Below, piece after piece: positions 36,225 to 45,713 of a DNA stretch of 64,000 nucleotides. The position numbers and the translations under genes were made by a program. The notes beneath the pieces are model-generated. The model made no database searches and was not told where the DNA came from. It was given only the letters and a program-made list of their open reading frames with translations. Position 1 is the stretch's first letter, and every line of letters starts with the position of its first letter. The stretch covers positions 14,128 to 78,127 of the forward strand of contig JAZRWH010000187.1 in assembly GCA_045599585.1 (NCBI GenBank). The letters are read 5' to 3'. This DNA is from RGIG464 sp045599585 (GTDB lineage: Bacteria; Myxococcota_A; Bradymonadia; UBA4248).

Positions 36225-37742
36225 ATGGGCAGCAATATACTTGTTATGAATACGACGAGCCATGAAACGCGTGTGGCGCTCGTCGAAAATGGAGCGATCA
36301 GCGAGTTTTTTCTGGAACGAAACTGCGAAAGAGGGACGGCAGGAAATATCTATAAAGGGCGCGTGCTGCGCGTGCTGCCGGGCATGCAGGCCGCTTTCGT
36401 TGATATCGGACAAGAAAAGGCCGCGTTTCTTTACGTTTCTGATGTCTATAACAAACATGAAGCTTATATGCAGGAAGTTGACGCTGATGCCGTCGATGAT
36501 CCTGAAATTCCTCAGTCAAGAGGACAAAGTCGCTCTGTCGGCCCCATTGAGGAAAAATTAAGACAAGGTCAGGAAATCCTGGTTCAGGTTGCCAAAGAGG
36601 CGATCGGTACAAAAGGTGCCCGTATTACGAGCCATATTTCTCTGCCTGGACGTTTTCTCGTACACATGCCGACGTTTGATCATATCGGCGTCAGTCGCCG
36701 AATTGACAGCGAAACTGAACGTACGCGGTTGCGCGATCTCGTGAACGAAAGACGTCAGGCTGGGACGGGCATTATCGTGCGTACCGCAAGCGAAGGTGCA
36801 ACTGAACAGCAGATTGATGAAGATTTTAATTACCTTACAAATTTGTGGCGCGATATCCTTCAAAAATTCGAAAAAACAAAATCACCTGCAATTTTATACG
36901 AAGAATTAGATCTTCCTTTGCGCTCCGTTCGTGATTTACTCACGGATGGCATCGAAGAAGTCGTCGTCGATGATCCCGTTCAGTACGAACGCGTCCGTGG
37001 ATTCGTCGAACGCTATCTGCCTGATCACGCTGCAAGTGTATCCCTGTACAAAGGTTTTGAACCCATTTTCGATGCCTATGGCATTGAAATCGAGATTCAA
37101 CGCGCACTCGCTCGACGCGTTTGGCTTCGCAGCGGCGGTTATCTCGTTATCGATACCGCTGAAGCCCTTACGGCAATTGACGTCAATACAGGTAAATACG
37201 TCGGTAGTCATACCCTTGAAGATACGATCTTGCAGATCAATCTTGAGGCCGTTCGCGAAATCGCCTATCAGCTCAAAGTGAGAAATATTGGCGGTATCGT
37301 GATCATTGACTTTATCGATATGGAACGCGTCGTAAATCGCGAAAAGGTTTATAATGCGCTCGAAGATGCTCTGACACACGACAAAGCCAAAACGAACATC
37401 CTTAAGATTTCTGAGTTCGGCTTGGTCGAAATGACGCGCAAACGTGTGCGAGAAAGTCTCATTCAGAGCGTTTGCGAACCTTGCTTTTATTGCGAAGGCA
37501 AGGGGTACATCAAAAGTAGACAAAGTGTGGCATACGAGATTCTGCGCGATTTAAGACGCGAAGCTGTTACCTGCTCGCATAAACCGTTGACCGTTTTGGC
37601 GCATCCTGATGTCGCTCACCTCCTTTTCGATGAAGAACGCGCCGCGCTCGAAGATCTCGAAAAGAAGCTCGAACGTCGCATCGAAATTCAGGCAAATACA
37701 CTTTTCCACCACGAACAATATGAAGTCATCGCTGATGATTAA
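36225..37742 (+). CDS. rng: Ribonuclease G / E family endoribonuclease
   Basis: 505 residues, RNase G size. The N-terminal S1-like region (GNIYKGRVLRVLPGMQAAFVDIGQEKAAFL) is followed by the RNase H-like and DNase I-like catalytic parts. Metal-binding aspartates lie in LTAIDVNTGKYVG and GGIVIIDFIDME. The zinc-link-type CEPCFYCEGKGYIKS (about 412-427) supports dimer formation. The protein would process rRNA 5' ends and start mRNA decay in the cytoplasm. GGAG lies about 8 bases before the ATG. The next gene starts 9 bases downstream, so they form an operon. No degradosome-type C-terminal tail is present. Confidence 0.95.
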   Translation: MGSNILVMNTTSHETRVALVENGAISEFFLERNCERGTAGNIYKGRVLRVLPGMQAAFVDIGQEKAAFLYVSDVYNKHEAYMQEVDADAVDDPEIPQSRGQSRSVGPIEEKLRQGQEILVQVAKEAIGTKGARITSHISLPGRFLVHMPTFDHIGVSRRIDSETERTRLRDLVNERRQAGTGIIVRTASEGATEQQIDEDFNYLTNLWRDILQKFEKTKSPAILYEELDLPLRSVRDLLTDGIEEVVVDDPVQYERVRGFVERYLPDHAASVSLYKGFEPIFDAYGIEIEIQRALARRVWLRSGGYLVIDTAEALTAIDVNTGKYVGSHTLEDTILQINLEAVREIAYQLKVRNIGGIVIIDFIDMERVVNREKVYNALEDALTHDKAKTNILKISEFGLVEMTRKRVRESLIQSVCEPCFYCEGKGYIKSRQSVAYEILRDLRREAVTCSHKPLTVLAHPDVAHLLFDEERAALEDLEKKLERRIEIQANTLFHHEQYEVIADD

Positions 37743-37751
37743 TTTTCCGGT

Positions 37752-40700
37752 ATGTCTATGAAGTGCACTGAATGCGGTTTTGAAAATGATGACAAACGCT
37801 TGCGTTGCGAGCAATGTGACGCCGAAATCAAAAAAAGCGCTTATGTCGTCAGCGTTGCCAATGGCCTAAAACGCCTTGAACGCGAAAAACTGGCTTTTCT
37901 TAATGATAAAGAAATTGTATCAAAATTTGATGAAAAAGTTGTTACGCAATATTCAGTGATGGCACCTCTAGACCCGGAAGACGTCGAAAAACTCGTCGCA
38001 GAGCAGGACGAAACGCAGGAACTTCAGTCAATCGCTGCTGAGTTGCCTGAACTTGGAAAATTGCTCGAAGGAAATCAACGCGCAAAGACAGAAACGTGGA
38101 GCCCTGCGGAAGAAGTTTCGGTGGTCTTGGGCGCTGATGCTACGATGACGTTCGGTTTGGCAAAAGTGCCAACCCAACAAAATATTGCTGCTCGCTCAGA
38201 TGATGATTCCCTCGTTTCGGGGATTCAGGATCTCGATGCCGTCGATCTGAGCAGTTCAACCAAAATGGATATCGCTGCAGTCGTTGCGTCCCCCTCCTGT
38301 TTGCAAGAAAAAACAGTGTGCAGACCAACGCTAGAGCTCGCCGCTGCGACGAAGGAAGCCTCTGCAGAATGGGAAATCTCTCATAAACCCGCTGGTCGCT
38401 TTGATAGCTTGCTTGATACGCTCTACGAGGAAATTCAGGATCTGGAAGCTTCGGATATCGTCGAGAAGAAAACCTCTTTTGCGTCAACTGATCAAAAGAC
38501 AATCTACGAAGAGATACAAGAAGTTAGCGCCGAAGACGTCTTCGAAGAAAAAACAGCTAGTATTTCCGAAGCTGCTTTGCGCACGCTTTATGAAGAAGTT
38601 CAAGACGTTGCCGATTTCGTTGAAGAAGGGTTGGCTGCGAGCGAAAATTCGGGATTACACACCGTCTATGAAGAAATTCAAGATATCAGCAGTAATGCTG
38701 TTTTGGATTCGATGGCGGATAAAAAAATTCGTGAAAAAGCAGGATCTTTCACGAAATTTGAAGAGCTTCAGGAAGTCGATGGGGAGATCATCTTCGAAGA
38801 AGATGAACCGCATGAACCGGCTCGTGAAAGCGTCTATGGCTTGCTGCCCGTCGAATCTGCTAGTCTATCCAATGAAACTCAAGTCAATGCTCAGGTCGCG
38901 GTCGCTGAAGTCACCGATGCAGAACCCCAAAAACCGCGTGCCCGTATTTTAAGACACGATTTTCGTGTTGCTCCGCACGCTAAGGCGGTAGCAGGTGCTT
39001 CGCCGATTGAAAAATTAAAGGCTCAGGGCGTCTTTGATCCTCCGAAAGCTCACGCCGAAGTTTCTCGAAATATCGATAATCTCATTGTTGATAATTATTT
39101 TCCACGAGCAGAACTCGAAACATGGAATGGCGAGATCCAACTGGATGGCTCAAATCAACCGTTGCGTTGTAACGGTTTTGTTGAGGCAGAATCCCTTTTT
39201 GTAAATCAAGACGATCCTTCGCACAATGACCTCGCTTCCTCCATCTCCATAGGCGCCGTCTCTTCGCCTGCGCCCGATAATGAAAAACTCGCTGAAATTG
39301 CAGCGAATATTGCTCCTAAAAATGCCACAACAGAGGACGATCATTCGATTAGATCTCGTTCGGAGGATGTCGCTTGCCCATTCGATGCTGAAGCAGAACG
39401 GGCAGGGGATAAAAAGATCTACAACGATTTACACAAGGATGATCTGCTCTGCTCTGATGAAAAAAATGTCCGCATCGAGGTCGATTTACAAAAGAAATCA
39501 AGCGGTAAAAAAAGTAAAACGCGTCAGCTACTCGTCGAGAGCGAGTCGGACGAACTCAAACCAGAAAATCGTCCCTCAAAAACGCTTGATGCACCCAAAA
39601 TTAGCCTCAGCGAAATCAAGTTAAATAATCCTGAAGCGACACCGACGACTGTCGGGCCCCTCGAAGAAATTGAGTCGGGACATAAAATGGCTGGCGTTGT
39701 CAGCTTTATTTGGGCGTTTGTCATCGCCTGCTTTGTCGTTGGAATCTTGTACCTCTGCTACTTAATGGGATTTTTTGCTTGGATTCATCCGTATTTTGAT
39801 CCGCACCCGCCCAAGGTTACCCCTCAGCTCGCACAAGCGCCTGAATCCGATATCATCGATCAAAGCGCGCTCGTCGCACAAGCCGTTGAAACTGCGTCCT
39901 TAGCTTTTCAAAATACTGTCAATTACGAAAATTATCTCAATCTTCATATCAAACAGGAAATTGAAGCTTTGGATAATGGCGATTTGCTTGTTGATGAAAA
40001 CGCTGATCAAGATACATTTGATAATAAAATACAGTTGTACGCGTTTGGTCATGCATTTTATCCAGAAGATCTCGCGTTTGAAACCGGCTATATTCAAACG
40101 TTGTTTGACGCAGGCAAGTTTGAACAGGTTCGATATTTTATAGATAATCTTCCTCGGGAACGTCGTTTTGCAGAAGAGGTTCAAGCTTTCCGACTTCGTT
40201 CGTTTACGGAAGATCCTCACTTTATCTCTGAGCCATGGACGATTACAGCGCGTGATTTCCAAGATCTTAGTCCGTTAGGCGGAGGTTCTACCGTTACACT
40301 CAAGTTGATGCAGAATGGCAAAGAAGAAGCTGCCTTCAAACCGCTTCAGACGCGCCTTCAATCGAATTATCGTGCCGAAATCGCTGCTTGGCGCCTTTGT
40401 GAACTGATTGGCTGCGATTTCAAAGTGCCTTACAATCGTGAAGTGCGCATAAGTTATGAAGACTTTTATCAACTTTATGGCCGTTCTCGTTCTTCCAAAG
40501 CAGCAACTTACCGAAAGGAACTCGCTGATATCACTTGGCGTAAAGATGTCGATGGAAAGCGCTATGTCTACGGAACTTATAAAGAATGGATACCAGGATT
40601 CACGCGTTTTCCGATTGAGCTGACTTCCATGTGGAAAACTTGGCTTCGTGCAGATTCGCCCATTTTTGAATTTCCTGAGCTGTCTAAGGCGCTTTCGCCT

Positions 40701-41162
40701 ATCGCACACAATCAACACACTTCTAAGTTGTTTGCCGAAATCCTCAAACGTTCTCCCGATCTTACGACTGAAAAGCTCGCAGCACAGATCTCTGAAGTGC
40801 TCGTTTTCGACTTTTTATTGGGAAACTGGGACAGATTTTCAGGGGTTCCCGAATGGTGGGGCGTGAATTGTCAGTATAAGGATAGCCAAATCGTTTCGAT
40901 CGATAATGGCGCTGGTTTTCAGTGGGGGGCAAACCAAAAGGTGACCGAGCGCTTCATGATGACTGAGCGGTTTAGCAGGCACTTTGTCGATGCGATTCGA
41001 AACCTTGACAAAGATCTGACCTACAGCTTGCTTTTCCCTAATCCTGATTCGAAGGATAAAGCCAGTTTTGAACAATTTTGGAAACAGCGTGGCGCTTTTT
41101 TAGAGCGCGTGGATGCACTTGTTCATAAATATGGCGAAGACGTTGTGCTCGCTTTTCCGTAA
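37752..41162 (+). CDS. Zinc ribbon - acidic repeat - membrane protein with Fam20/HipA-like kinase domain
   Basis: 1136 residues. An N-terminal zinc ribbon (C5-x2-C8 and C18-x2-C21) is followed by a long acidic, low-complexity region. Within it [IL]YEE[IV]Q motifs recur every 26-30 residues (225, 252, 280, 306, and a FEELQ at 336). A single membrane helix lies at about 648-675. After it a domain (about 845-1136) carries K863 in AAFKP, E876 in YRAEIAAWRL, catalytic-base-like D1027 in FLLGNWDR and metal-binding-like D1051 in SIDNGAGF. That is the pattern of Fam20C/HipA-type atypical kinases. With the zinc ribbon inside, the kinase-like domain should be outside the cytoplasm. Cotranscribed with rng. 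The family link is inferred from motifs. Confidence 0.7.
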   Translation: MSMKCTECGFENDDKRLRCEQCDAEIKKSAYVVSVANGLKRLEREKLAFLNDKEIVSKFDEKVVTQYSVMAPLDPEDVEKLVAEQDETQELQSIAAELPELGKLLEGNQRAKTETWSPAEEVSVVLGADATMTFGLAKVPTQQNIAARSDDDSLVSGIQDLDAVDLSSSTKMDIAAVVASPSCLQEKTVCRPTLELAAATKEASAEWEISHKPAGRFDSLLDTLYEEIQDLEASDIVEKKTSFASTDQKTIYEEIQEVSAEDVFEEKTASISEAALRTLYEEVQDVADFVEEGLAASENSGLHTVYEEIQDISSNAVLDSMADKKIREKAGSFTKFEELQEVDGEIIFEEDEPHEPARESVYGLLPVESASLSNETQVNAQVAVAEVTDAEPQKPRARILRHDFRVAPHAKAVAGASPIEKLKAQGVFDPPKAHAEVSRNIDNLIVDNYFPRAELETWNGEIQLDGSNQPLRCNGFVEAESLFVNQDDPSHNDLASSISIGAVSSPAPDNEKLAEIAANIAPKNATTEDDHSIRSRSEDVACPFDAEAERAGDKKIYNDLHKDDLLCSDEKNVRIEVDLQKKSSGKKSKTRQLLVESESDELKPENRPSKTLDAPKISLSEIKLNNPEATPTTVGPLEEIESGHKMAGVVSFIWAFVIACFVVGILYLCYLMGFFAWIHPYFDPHPPKVTPQLAQAPESDIIDQSALVAQAVETASLAFQNTVNYENYLNLHIKQEIEALDNGDLLVDENADQDTFDNKIQLYAFGHAFYPEDLAFETGYIQTLFDAGKFEQVRYFIDNLPRERRFAEEVQAFRLRSFTEDPHFISEPWTITARDFQDLSPLGGGSTVTLKLMQNGKEEAAFKPLQTRLQSNYRAEIAAWRLCELIGCDFKVPYNREVRISYEDFYQLYGRSRSSKAATYRKELADITWRKDVDGKRYVYGTYKEWIPGFTRFPIELTSMWKTWLRADSPIFEFPELSKALSPIAHNQHTSKLFAEILKRSPDLTTEKLAAQISEVLVFDFLLGNWDRFSGVPEWWGVNCQYKDSQIVSIDNGAGFQWGANQKVTERFMMTERFSRHFVDAIRNLDKDLTYSLLFPNPDSKDKASFEQFWKQRGAFLERVDALVHKYGEDVVLAFP

Positions 41163-41212
41163 GGGCTAAGTTCATGCAAGGTTTGGCTCGCTTTTGGCTT
41201 TGGCTTGGTTTG

Positions 41213-41395
41213 AAGGGGGGAAGTCTCCCCCTGAGCGTCTATGGCGCGCGCTCGAAGTCGGTTTGCAGGAAAAATGGGTTCGGGCGTATTGAGCGAAGCG
41301 AGAAGCCCGAACGGCGCCGCGTATCGCAGCTTGCTGACGATAGCGGCGCCTTAAAATGCGCTGCCATACGCCGCTACCCCCTCTGCGCTGCGTCA
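41213..41395 (+). repeat. Structured palindromic element, copy 6 (nested, longest)
   Basis: GGGGGA-AGTC-TCCCCC, then AGCGTC-TATGGC and, about 140 bases on, GCCATA-[C]-GCCGCTACCCCCTC. Inside sit further hairpins: GTTCGGGC-[G]-TATT ... GCCCGAAC, and GGCGCCGC-[G]-TATCG / CGATA-GCGGCGCC with the same bulge. It lies between two same-direction genes; the frame of the next gene happens to stay open through it. Confidence 0.85.
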
Positions 41396-41413
41396 ACAAA
41401 GTCTGGCGTGAAG

Positions 41414-42625
41414 ATGGGGCTCCTGGCTTTTATGCTGATCTGCTTTACGCTAAGCGCTTGCAGTGATCCCGAAAGTTTTGAAGGATACTTTGTCGAAACT
41501 TTGAAGTCAGGACGCGTGGATTACAATGTCCAAACGGATGGCGGCGAACTGCGGTACCATCGCATGGTATTAAAACAGTATGATACTCAGCTCGCTGGCA
41601 TTATCGAAATGTTTAATATGAATTCTTATGAAGAATTCGACGATCTGCCTAATATGATGGATTATCAGATCGATTACTACAGCTGCGTTCGCTTTGATGA
41701 AGCTTACGTTTCGTCTGATAAACTTCACGCGACGTTTACTGATCAGGAAATGCGCAGATGGCGTTTAAATTTGAGTCATTGTTCGGGGAGTAAAATTTGC
41801 GGCAATTTTGAACGTCTCAATTATAAATCGGCCGTTCAAAATGACAGTGAAGCCTGTTTGTGGAAGGATTTTGAATACTGTAGCCATGAGCGTTCGAATT
41901 CAAATATGATCGTCATGGAGAACGTGGATAGCTCAAAAGCAAATAAGCTTTCCTGTGTTGATTATTATCGAGATTACGATTTTTACGTCAGATTAACCGA
42001 GCCGCTTGCAAAAGGTGTATTTTGCAAACCCAGTGCAAAAATGTGCAACAACGTCAGATTGGGCGTGTTTTTAACCCGGCTTGACGGGAATACGCTCGTG
42101 ACGTCAGAGTATGCTTCCGCCCGGTTAGATAGTTTTGACATTTCGCCAAACGGTGAGCGCAGGGTTAGATTGCGCAGGCCCGTTTCGTTGTATGCGTCGT
42201 CGCTCGGAAATGTCGCCTTTGCAACCCTTGTTGCGTATGTGGATGTTTATGAAGATGGTGTCTTTGATATCAGAGACGACCGGGTGGTTGCCTATTTAGA
42301 TAAAAAAATATTGATGTTTGCATCAGAAGCAGCACACGAATCCTTAAAAGGTATCAGCAGTGCTACAGCCCGTCTAGATGAGATCATGGCGATCGTTTCA
42401 GAACAAAATGAACCGATGAAATGGCAGATTTATAGTGTGACAACGGCAACGCGTAAAACGCTTAGTGTTCAAGCCACGGCGATTACCGGCTTAGGGAGTG
42501 TTTCGGATGTAGCCGTCGAACTCGAGTCAGCTTTGGATGACACCGGAAATGGCTGCTGCTTCGAAATGTCTGATACCTGTTTACGTCAATGTTCGGGCAT
42601 CTTTCCGGTGGGGGTAGCGCATTGA
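41414..42625 (+). CDS. Predicted lipoprotein
   Basis: 403 residues. The start at ATG 41414 gives MGLLAFMLICFTLSAC, a lipobox LSAC, so the cysteine at 16 would be lipidated. An in-frame extension back to 41174 would translate the palindromic repeat and is rejected. The mature part is beta-rich, with scattered cysteines likely in disulfides (for example YYSCVRF, CSGSKICGNF, FCKPSAKMCNN, NGCCFEMSDTCLRQC). I recognise no family. Its last bases overlap the next gene (TTGA at 42622), so the two are coupled, probably an envelope pair. Function unknown. Confidence 0.75.
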   Translation: MGLLAFMLICFTLSACSDPESFEGYFVETLKSGRVDYNVQTDGGELRYHRMVLKQYDTQLAGIIEMFNMNSYEEFDDLPNMMDYQIDYYSCVRFDEAYVSSDKLHATFTDQEMRRWRLNLSHCSGSKICGNFERLNYKSAVQNDSEACLWKDFEYCSHERSNSNMIVMENVDSSKANKLSCVDYYRDYDFYVRLTEPLAKGVFCKPSAKMCNNVRLGVFLTRLDGNTLVTSEYASARLDSFDISPNGERRVRLRRPVSLYASSLGNVAFATLVAYVDVYEDGVFDIRDDRVVAYLDKKILMFASEAAHESLKGISSATARLDEIMAIVSEQNEPMKWQIYSVTTATRKTLSVQATAITGLGSVSDVAVELESALDDTGNGCCFEMSDTCLRQCSGIFPVGVAH

Positions 42626-44163
42626 CGCGGTTAGGTAAGTTAGTTTTGAGCGTCTTGCTGTCGTTGACAGCCGTGTCAGTAGGGACGCTTTTTGAGCCGC
42701 AGGCCTATGCTCAGTCTAAGTACGAGTATCTGCCCGAAATGTCTGTGCCCCAAGATGCGCGAAAACGCATTGCATTTTTTCCAAAAGCCATACCGATTTA
42801 TTTGTGGCCGAATTCACCTACGGCGCGCGATATCGATGTGACGGCTGTACGCCATGAGCTGATGAAACATGCGCGTGCACATAAAATCTTAAGAGTCGTC
42901 AGCGATTCTACGTTAAACGAGGCGTTTGAAAAAAATGCTTATGAAGAAAGAGATGCGTTTGCGCAAGCCGAAATCGATATGGCTTACGCTGAAACCTACG
43001 CCGCTAGCTTGAATTACGAGACTGCGCTTTCGACACTCGAACGTGTTTTGAGAAACTTCGAACGCTCAATGGCGCGATACTTTGATACGAAATTAATGTC
43101 GCATGCGTTACAGCTCTATGCTTATACGCAGCTGTCGATGATGCGTGAACTAGATGAGGTTCCCGTCGAGCGCGTGCACATGGTTCGACGTGCCTTCATG
43201 GAGTTTATTCGCATTTCTCCGCACGTTGTGCTGCTCGAAGGACGTCAGCCCAAAGATAGAGTACAGTATTATACCGAGGCTCGCGCACTTTTTATGCAAA
43301 ATGCCGTCTATCGCCAGACAAAAATTGAAGATGCGAGACGGTTAGCGCGTCAGTTAGATACGGATCTATTAGTCTTTCTGCGCTTTGTACAAAAAGAGGA
43401 CGGTTCTTTTGATGCAGAAATCGATTTTTATGATCTAGAAAATGATGAAATAACTTATGAAATTGCGCCAATTCCCGAAAAAAGTGAGGATCATGTAAAA
43501 TTAAAGGGAGGCGCAAGCGAGCCCGCTTCCGTATTTGCGGATGCAATCTCACTAAAACTTGAAAATTTGTACACTTGTCTTTCGATGCCAGCATTGGCGC
43601 CGCCGCCGCTATTTTCGGGTGAAGAGGGCCGTATTTATCTTGAACTCAATGCGTTGTATTTTACGTATGCGCTCTATGATACGTCTTCAGCGCCTCAAAC
43701 TGTGGGCGCATCGGCACGTGTGACGTACATGATCACGGAGCATTTCTTCGTACAGGGGGCTTTTTCGGTCTCAGGTGTTTTTCAGGACAAAGCAAAAGAC
43801 CTGTACGACTCGTTTCAAGTCCTACGATTCGATGCCAGTGCAGGCATTTCTGCTGATTTTCATTGGATCAGGACATATATGACGATCGGCCTGGAAGGCG
43901 AATACATGACGCCGTTTGCAGTAACGACGAGTTTGACGTGTAAGGCGTTTGGTAGCAACGATCTGGGATGCAATGATGACGATATTGAGTACAACGATAC
44001 ACCAGGATTATTTGGATTTAACGTGGCATTAGGGCTGAATTTGGGCAAAGATCCGTTTTATCTCGTGCTTGAAGGCTTTTTGACGTTGAACATTGCGCCA
44101 ATACCAGAAGGTTGGTTCAGCATTCCGGTTGGCGCGACGATGGGGGTGCAGTATCGATTTTAG
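42622..44163 (+). CDS. Exported protein with C-terminal outer-membrane-like beta-barrel
   Basis: About 513 residues from a TTG at 42622, which overlaps the previous stop (TTGA) and gives the signal peptide MTRLGKLVLSVLLSLTAVSVGTLFEPQAYAQ; a GGTGGGGGT stretch lies 5-10 bases upstream. An in-frame ATG at 42589 would add 11 residues. The first half is helical (TPR-like around AETYAASLNYETALSTLERVLRNFERS) with a DLLVFLRFVQKEDGSF segment. The last 170 residues form alternating strands (YLELNALYFTYALYD, ARVTYMITEHFFVQGAFSVSG) and end in the aromatic residue of QYRF, as outer-membrane proteins do. It probably works with the coupled lipoprotein. Function unknown. Confidence 0.75.
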   Translation: MTRLGKLVLSVLLSLTAVSVGTLFEPQAYAQSKYEYLPEMSVPQDARKRIAFFPKAIPIYLWPNSPTARDIDVTAVRHELMKHARAHKILRVVSDSTLNEAFEKNAYEERDAFAQAEIDMAYAETYAASLNYETALSTLERVLRNFERSMARYFDTKLMSHALQLYAYTQLSMMRELDEVPVERVHMVRRAFMEFIRISPHVVLLEGRQPKDRVQYYTEARALFMQNAVYRQTKIEDARRLARQLDTDLLVFLRFVQKEDGSFDAEIDFYDLENDEITYEIAPIPEKSEDHVKLKGGASEPASVFADAISLKLENLYTCLSMPALAPPPLFSGEEGRIYLELNALYFTYALYDTSSAPQTVGASARVTYMITEHFFVQGAFSVSGVFQDKAKDLYDSFQVLRFDASAGISADFHWIRTYMTIGLEGEYMTPFAVTTSLTCKAFGSNDLGCNDDDIEYNDTPGLFGFNVALGLNLGKDPFYLVLEGFLTLNIAPIPEGWFSIPVGATMGVQYRF

Positions 44164-44184
44164 CGATAGGTGTCGCGCTTTTTC

Positions 44185-44214
44185 TTGAAAATGCGCGGAT
44201 AAATTCGCTAAACT
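44185..44214 (+). promoter_or_regulatory. Candidate promoter
   Basis: TTGAAA, 18-base spacer, TAAACT, about 30 bases before the next start. Confidence 0.35.
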
Positions 44215-44244
44215 GTAGTGAGCTTGTTGCTCAGGAGGACTTTT

Positions 44245-44796
44245 ATGAAAAGATTACGATCGTATTTGGGGGCTTTCTTGTTGATGGTCAGTGCATTTTG
44301 TTTCTCTGCCTGCGAAACGGATACGCACTATGACGCATTGACTGCCGTACTTAAAGTTTCGATCCCCGAAACACCCTATACCGATAACAAGGCGGTTATT
44401 TATCAACGTATTACGTTTGATCGTGATATCGTCCTTCTTTCCAGCATCGATCTTGGCAATGCCTACCTCAGTGCAATTTCAGATTTTGACGAAGATTTGA
44501 TGGCAATCGTTCAAAATGCAACCGTTGCGATCGTTGATCCTGTAGACAACGAAACCATTCGTGATTATTGGCTCATCACGATGGACTCGATGCGTCATAA
44601 AAATGAAGCAAAACTCGTTGAATTTGTGATCGATGATCTTGCGACCTATTTTGGCGAGTACAATGACCTCAAAATTATGGTCGAACTTGAGCTTGATCCG
44701 TATCAAGCGATGAAATATCGCCTCGAGCATTGCGGCGGTGAAACAGCCTGCAGCTTCGAGTTGATGCTCTCGATGACCTTCGATATGAAGGATTAA
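44245..44796 (+). CDS. Predicted lipoprotein
   Basis: 183 residues. MKRLRSYLGAFLLMVSAFCFSAC is a lipoprotein signal peptide with lipobox FSAC (Cys23). The rest is mixed alpha/beta with two C-terminal cysteines (CGGETACSF) likely forming a disulfide. No family recognised. AGGAGG lies 6 bases before the ATG at 44245, which fixes the start over the longer frame from 44218. A weak promoter precedes it and a terminator follows, so it may be transcribed alone. Its neighbours are also envelope proteins, which suggests a shared envelope role. Confidence 0.75.
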   Translation: MKRLRSYLGAFLLMVSAFCFSACETDTHYDALTAVLKVSIPETPYTDNKAVIYQRITFDRDIVLLSSIDLGNAYLSAISDFDEDLMAIVQNATVAIVDPVDNETIRDYWLITMDSMRHKNEAKLVEFVIDDLATYFGEYNDLKIMVELELDPYQAMKYRLEHCGGETACSFELMLSMTFDMKD

Positions 44797-44844
44797 TCTC
44801 GCGTTTTGGCCTCTCGCCTTGACAATCTTGCTATTACGCAATAC

Positions 44845-44875
44845 AAAAAAGCTCCCTGTATTGGGGGCTTTTTTG
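44845..44875 (+). terminator. Terminator (could act on both strands)
   Basis: AAAAAAGCTCCC / GGGGGCTTTTTT around a short loop, between two lipoprotein or exported-protein genes. Confidence 0.75.
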
Positions 44876-44896
44876 GTTTTTAGATTTGGTCGGATT

Positions 44897-45691
44897 ATGC
44901 GCAAATTTTCAACTTGGTTGGGTATTTTGGGAATCGCAGGTTGTTTGGCTTCTGCGAACGTTTGGGCTCAGGATTCTGAAAAGGCTGCTCCGGAAGCGGA
45001 AAATACAGAAGCTGCTGCTGCGCCTGAGGCTCCTGTCATCGATAGGGCGGCTCTCGCTGCAATGGACGAACGTCAGGCTTATGTCTTTTTCATCGATCTC
45101 CTCCGTGCGTGCGGAAATGACCCAAATTATCAGGCTAAACCAGATCACCAAGCCTGCCGCGTTGACCTGATTTGGGAAATGATCGACTCTAAAAGCAAAA
45201 TGCTCTTCATCAATGCTTATGCCTCCCTCTTGCGCGTTGACCTCATTATCGAGACGTATTTCGATCCCATCGAACATAGGACAATGCGCGACCGTACGGG
45301 GACGAACATCCTCAAAGAACACAACATCAACAACGCCTTCGATCTCTTTAAATTTATGTTTAAACCAGATCAGCTCGTATTCAACGAGCAGACCAACTCT
45401 GGGGTCGAGTTCAAAAGCATTAAAAAATCCGATAGCCCTTATATTGTTACCATCGAAACGAACTTGCCGGGACAAGAGTTCGTTATGGTCCAAGAAAGCG
45501 ATCATGTGTGGCGTATGGTCGGCTTGTTCAATATCTTGAATCAGGCCGTAAAACCCATTGCTGACAGCGAAATTGCAATGCAGGAATATGCTAAGGAAAA
45601 TTTAATGGCAGAACTAAAACGTAGAGAAAAAGTTCGCGACTATTTTATTTTTCAGCAAAGATTGCGTGATAAACTCGCAAAACAACGATAA
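44897..45691 (+). CDS. Exported protein of unknown function
   Basis: 264 residues. Signal peptide (MRKFSTWLGILGIAGCLASANVWA|Q) with a plausible peptidase site after VWA; the earlier AGC is a weaker lipobox alternative. A Glu/Ala/Pro-rich linker (about 26-50) is followed by an alpha/beta domain with the segments AYVFFIDLLRACGND, DLIWEMIDSKSKMLFINAYASLLRVDLIIETYF and, near the end, a beta part (YIVTIETNLPGQEFVMVQESDHVWRMVGLFNIL) that looks like a small lipid- or protein-binding fold. A C-terminal charged helix closes it. The ATG at 44897 begins the signal peptide. It precedes the GHMP kinase by 22 bases, so they may share a transcript. Function unknown. Confidence 0.72.
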   Translation: MRKFSTWLGILGIAGCLASANVWAQDSEKAAPEAENTEAAAAPEAPVIDRAALAAMDERQAYVFFIDLLRACGNDPNYQAKPDHQACRVDLIWEMIDSKSKMLFINAYASLLRVDLIIETYFDPIEHRTMRDRTGTNILKEHNINNAFDLFKFMFKPDQLVFNEQTNSGVEFKSIKKSDSPYIVTIETNLPGQEFVMVQESDHVWRMVGLFNILNQAVKPIADSEIAMQEYAKENLMAELKRREKVRDYFIFQQRLRDKLAKQR

Positions 45692-45713
45692 CTTTTTTGA
45701 CGTTTCGGGTTAA

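Noticed and set aside
41174..41413. In-frame N-terminal extension of the lipoprotein at 41414
   Set aside because: It would translate palindromic element copy 6 and bury a perfect lipoprotein signal peptide inside the protein.
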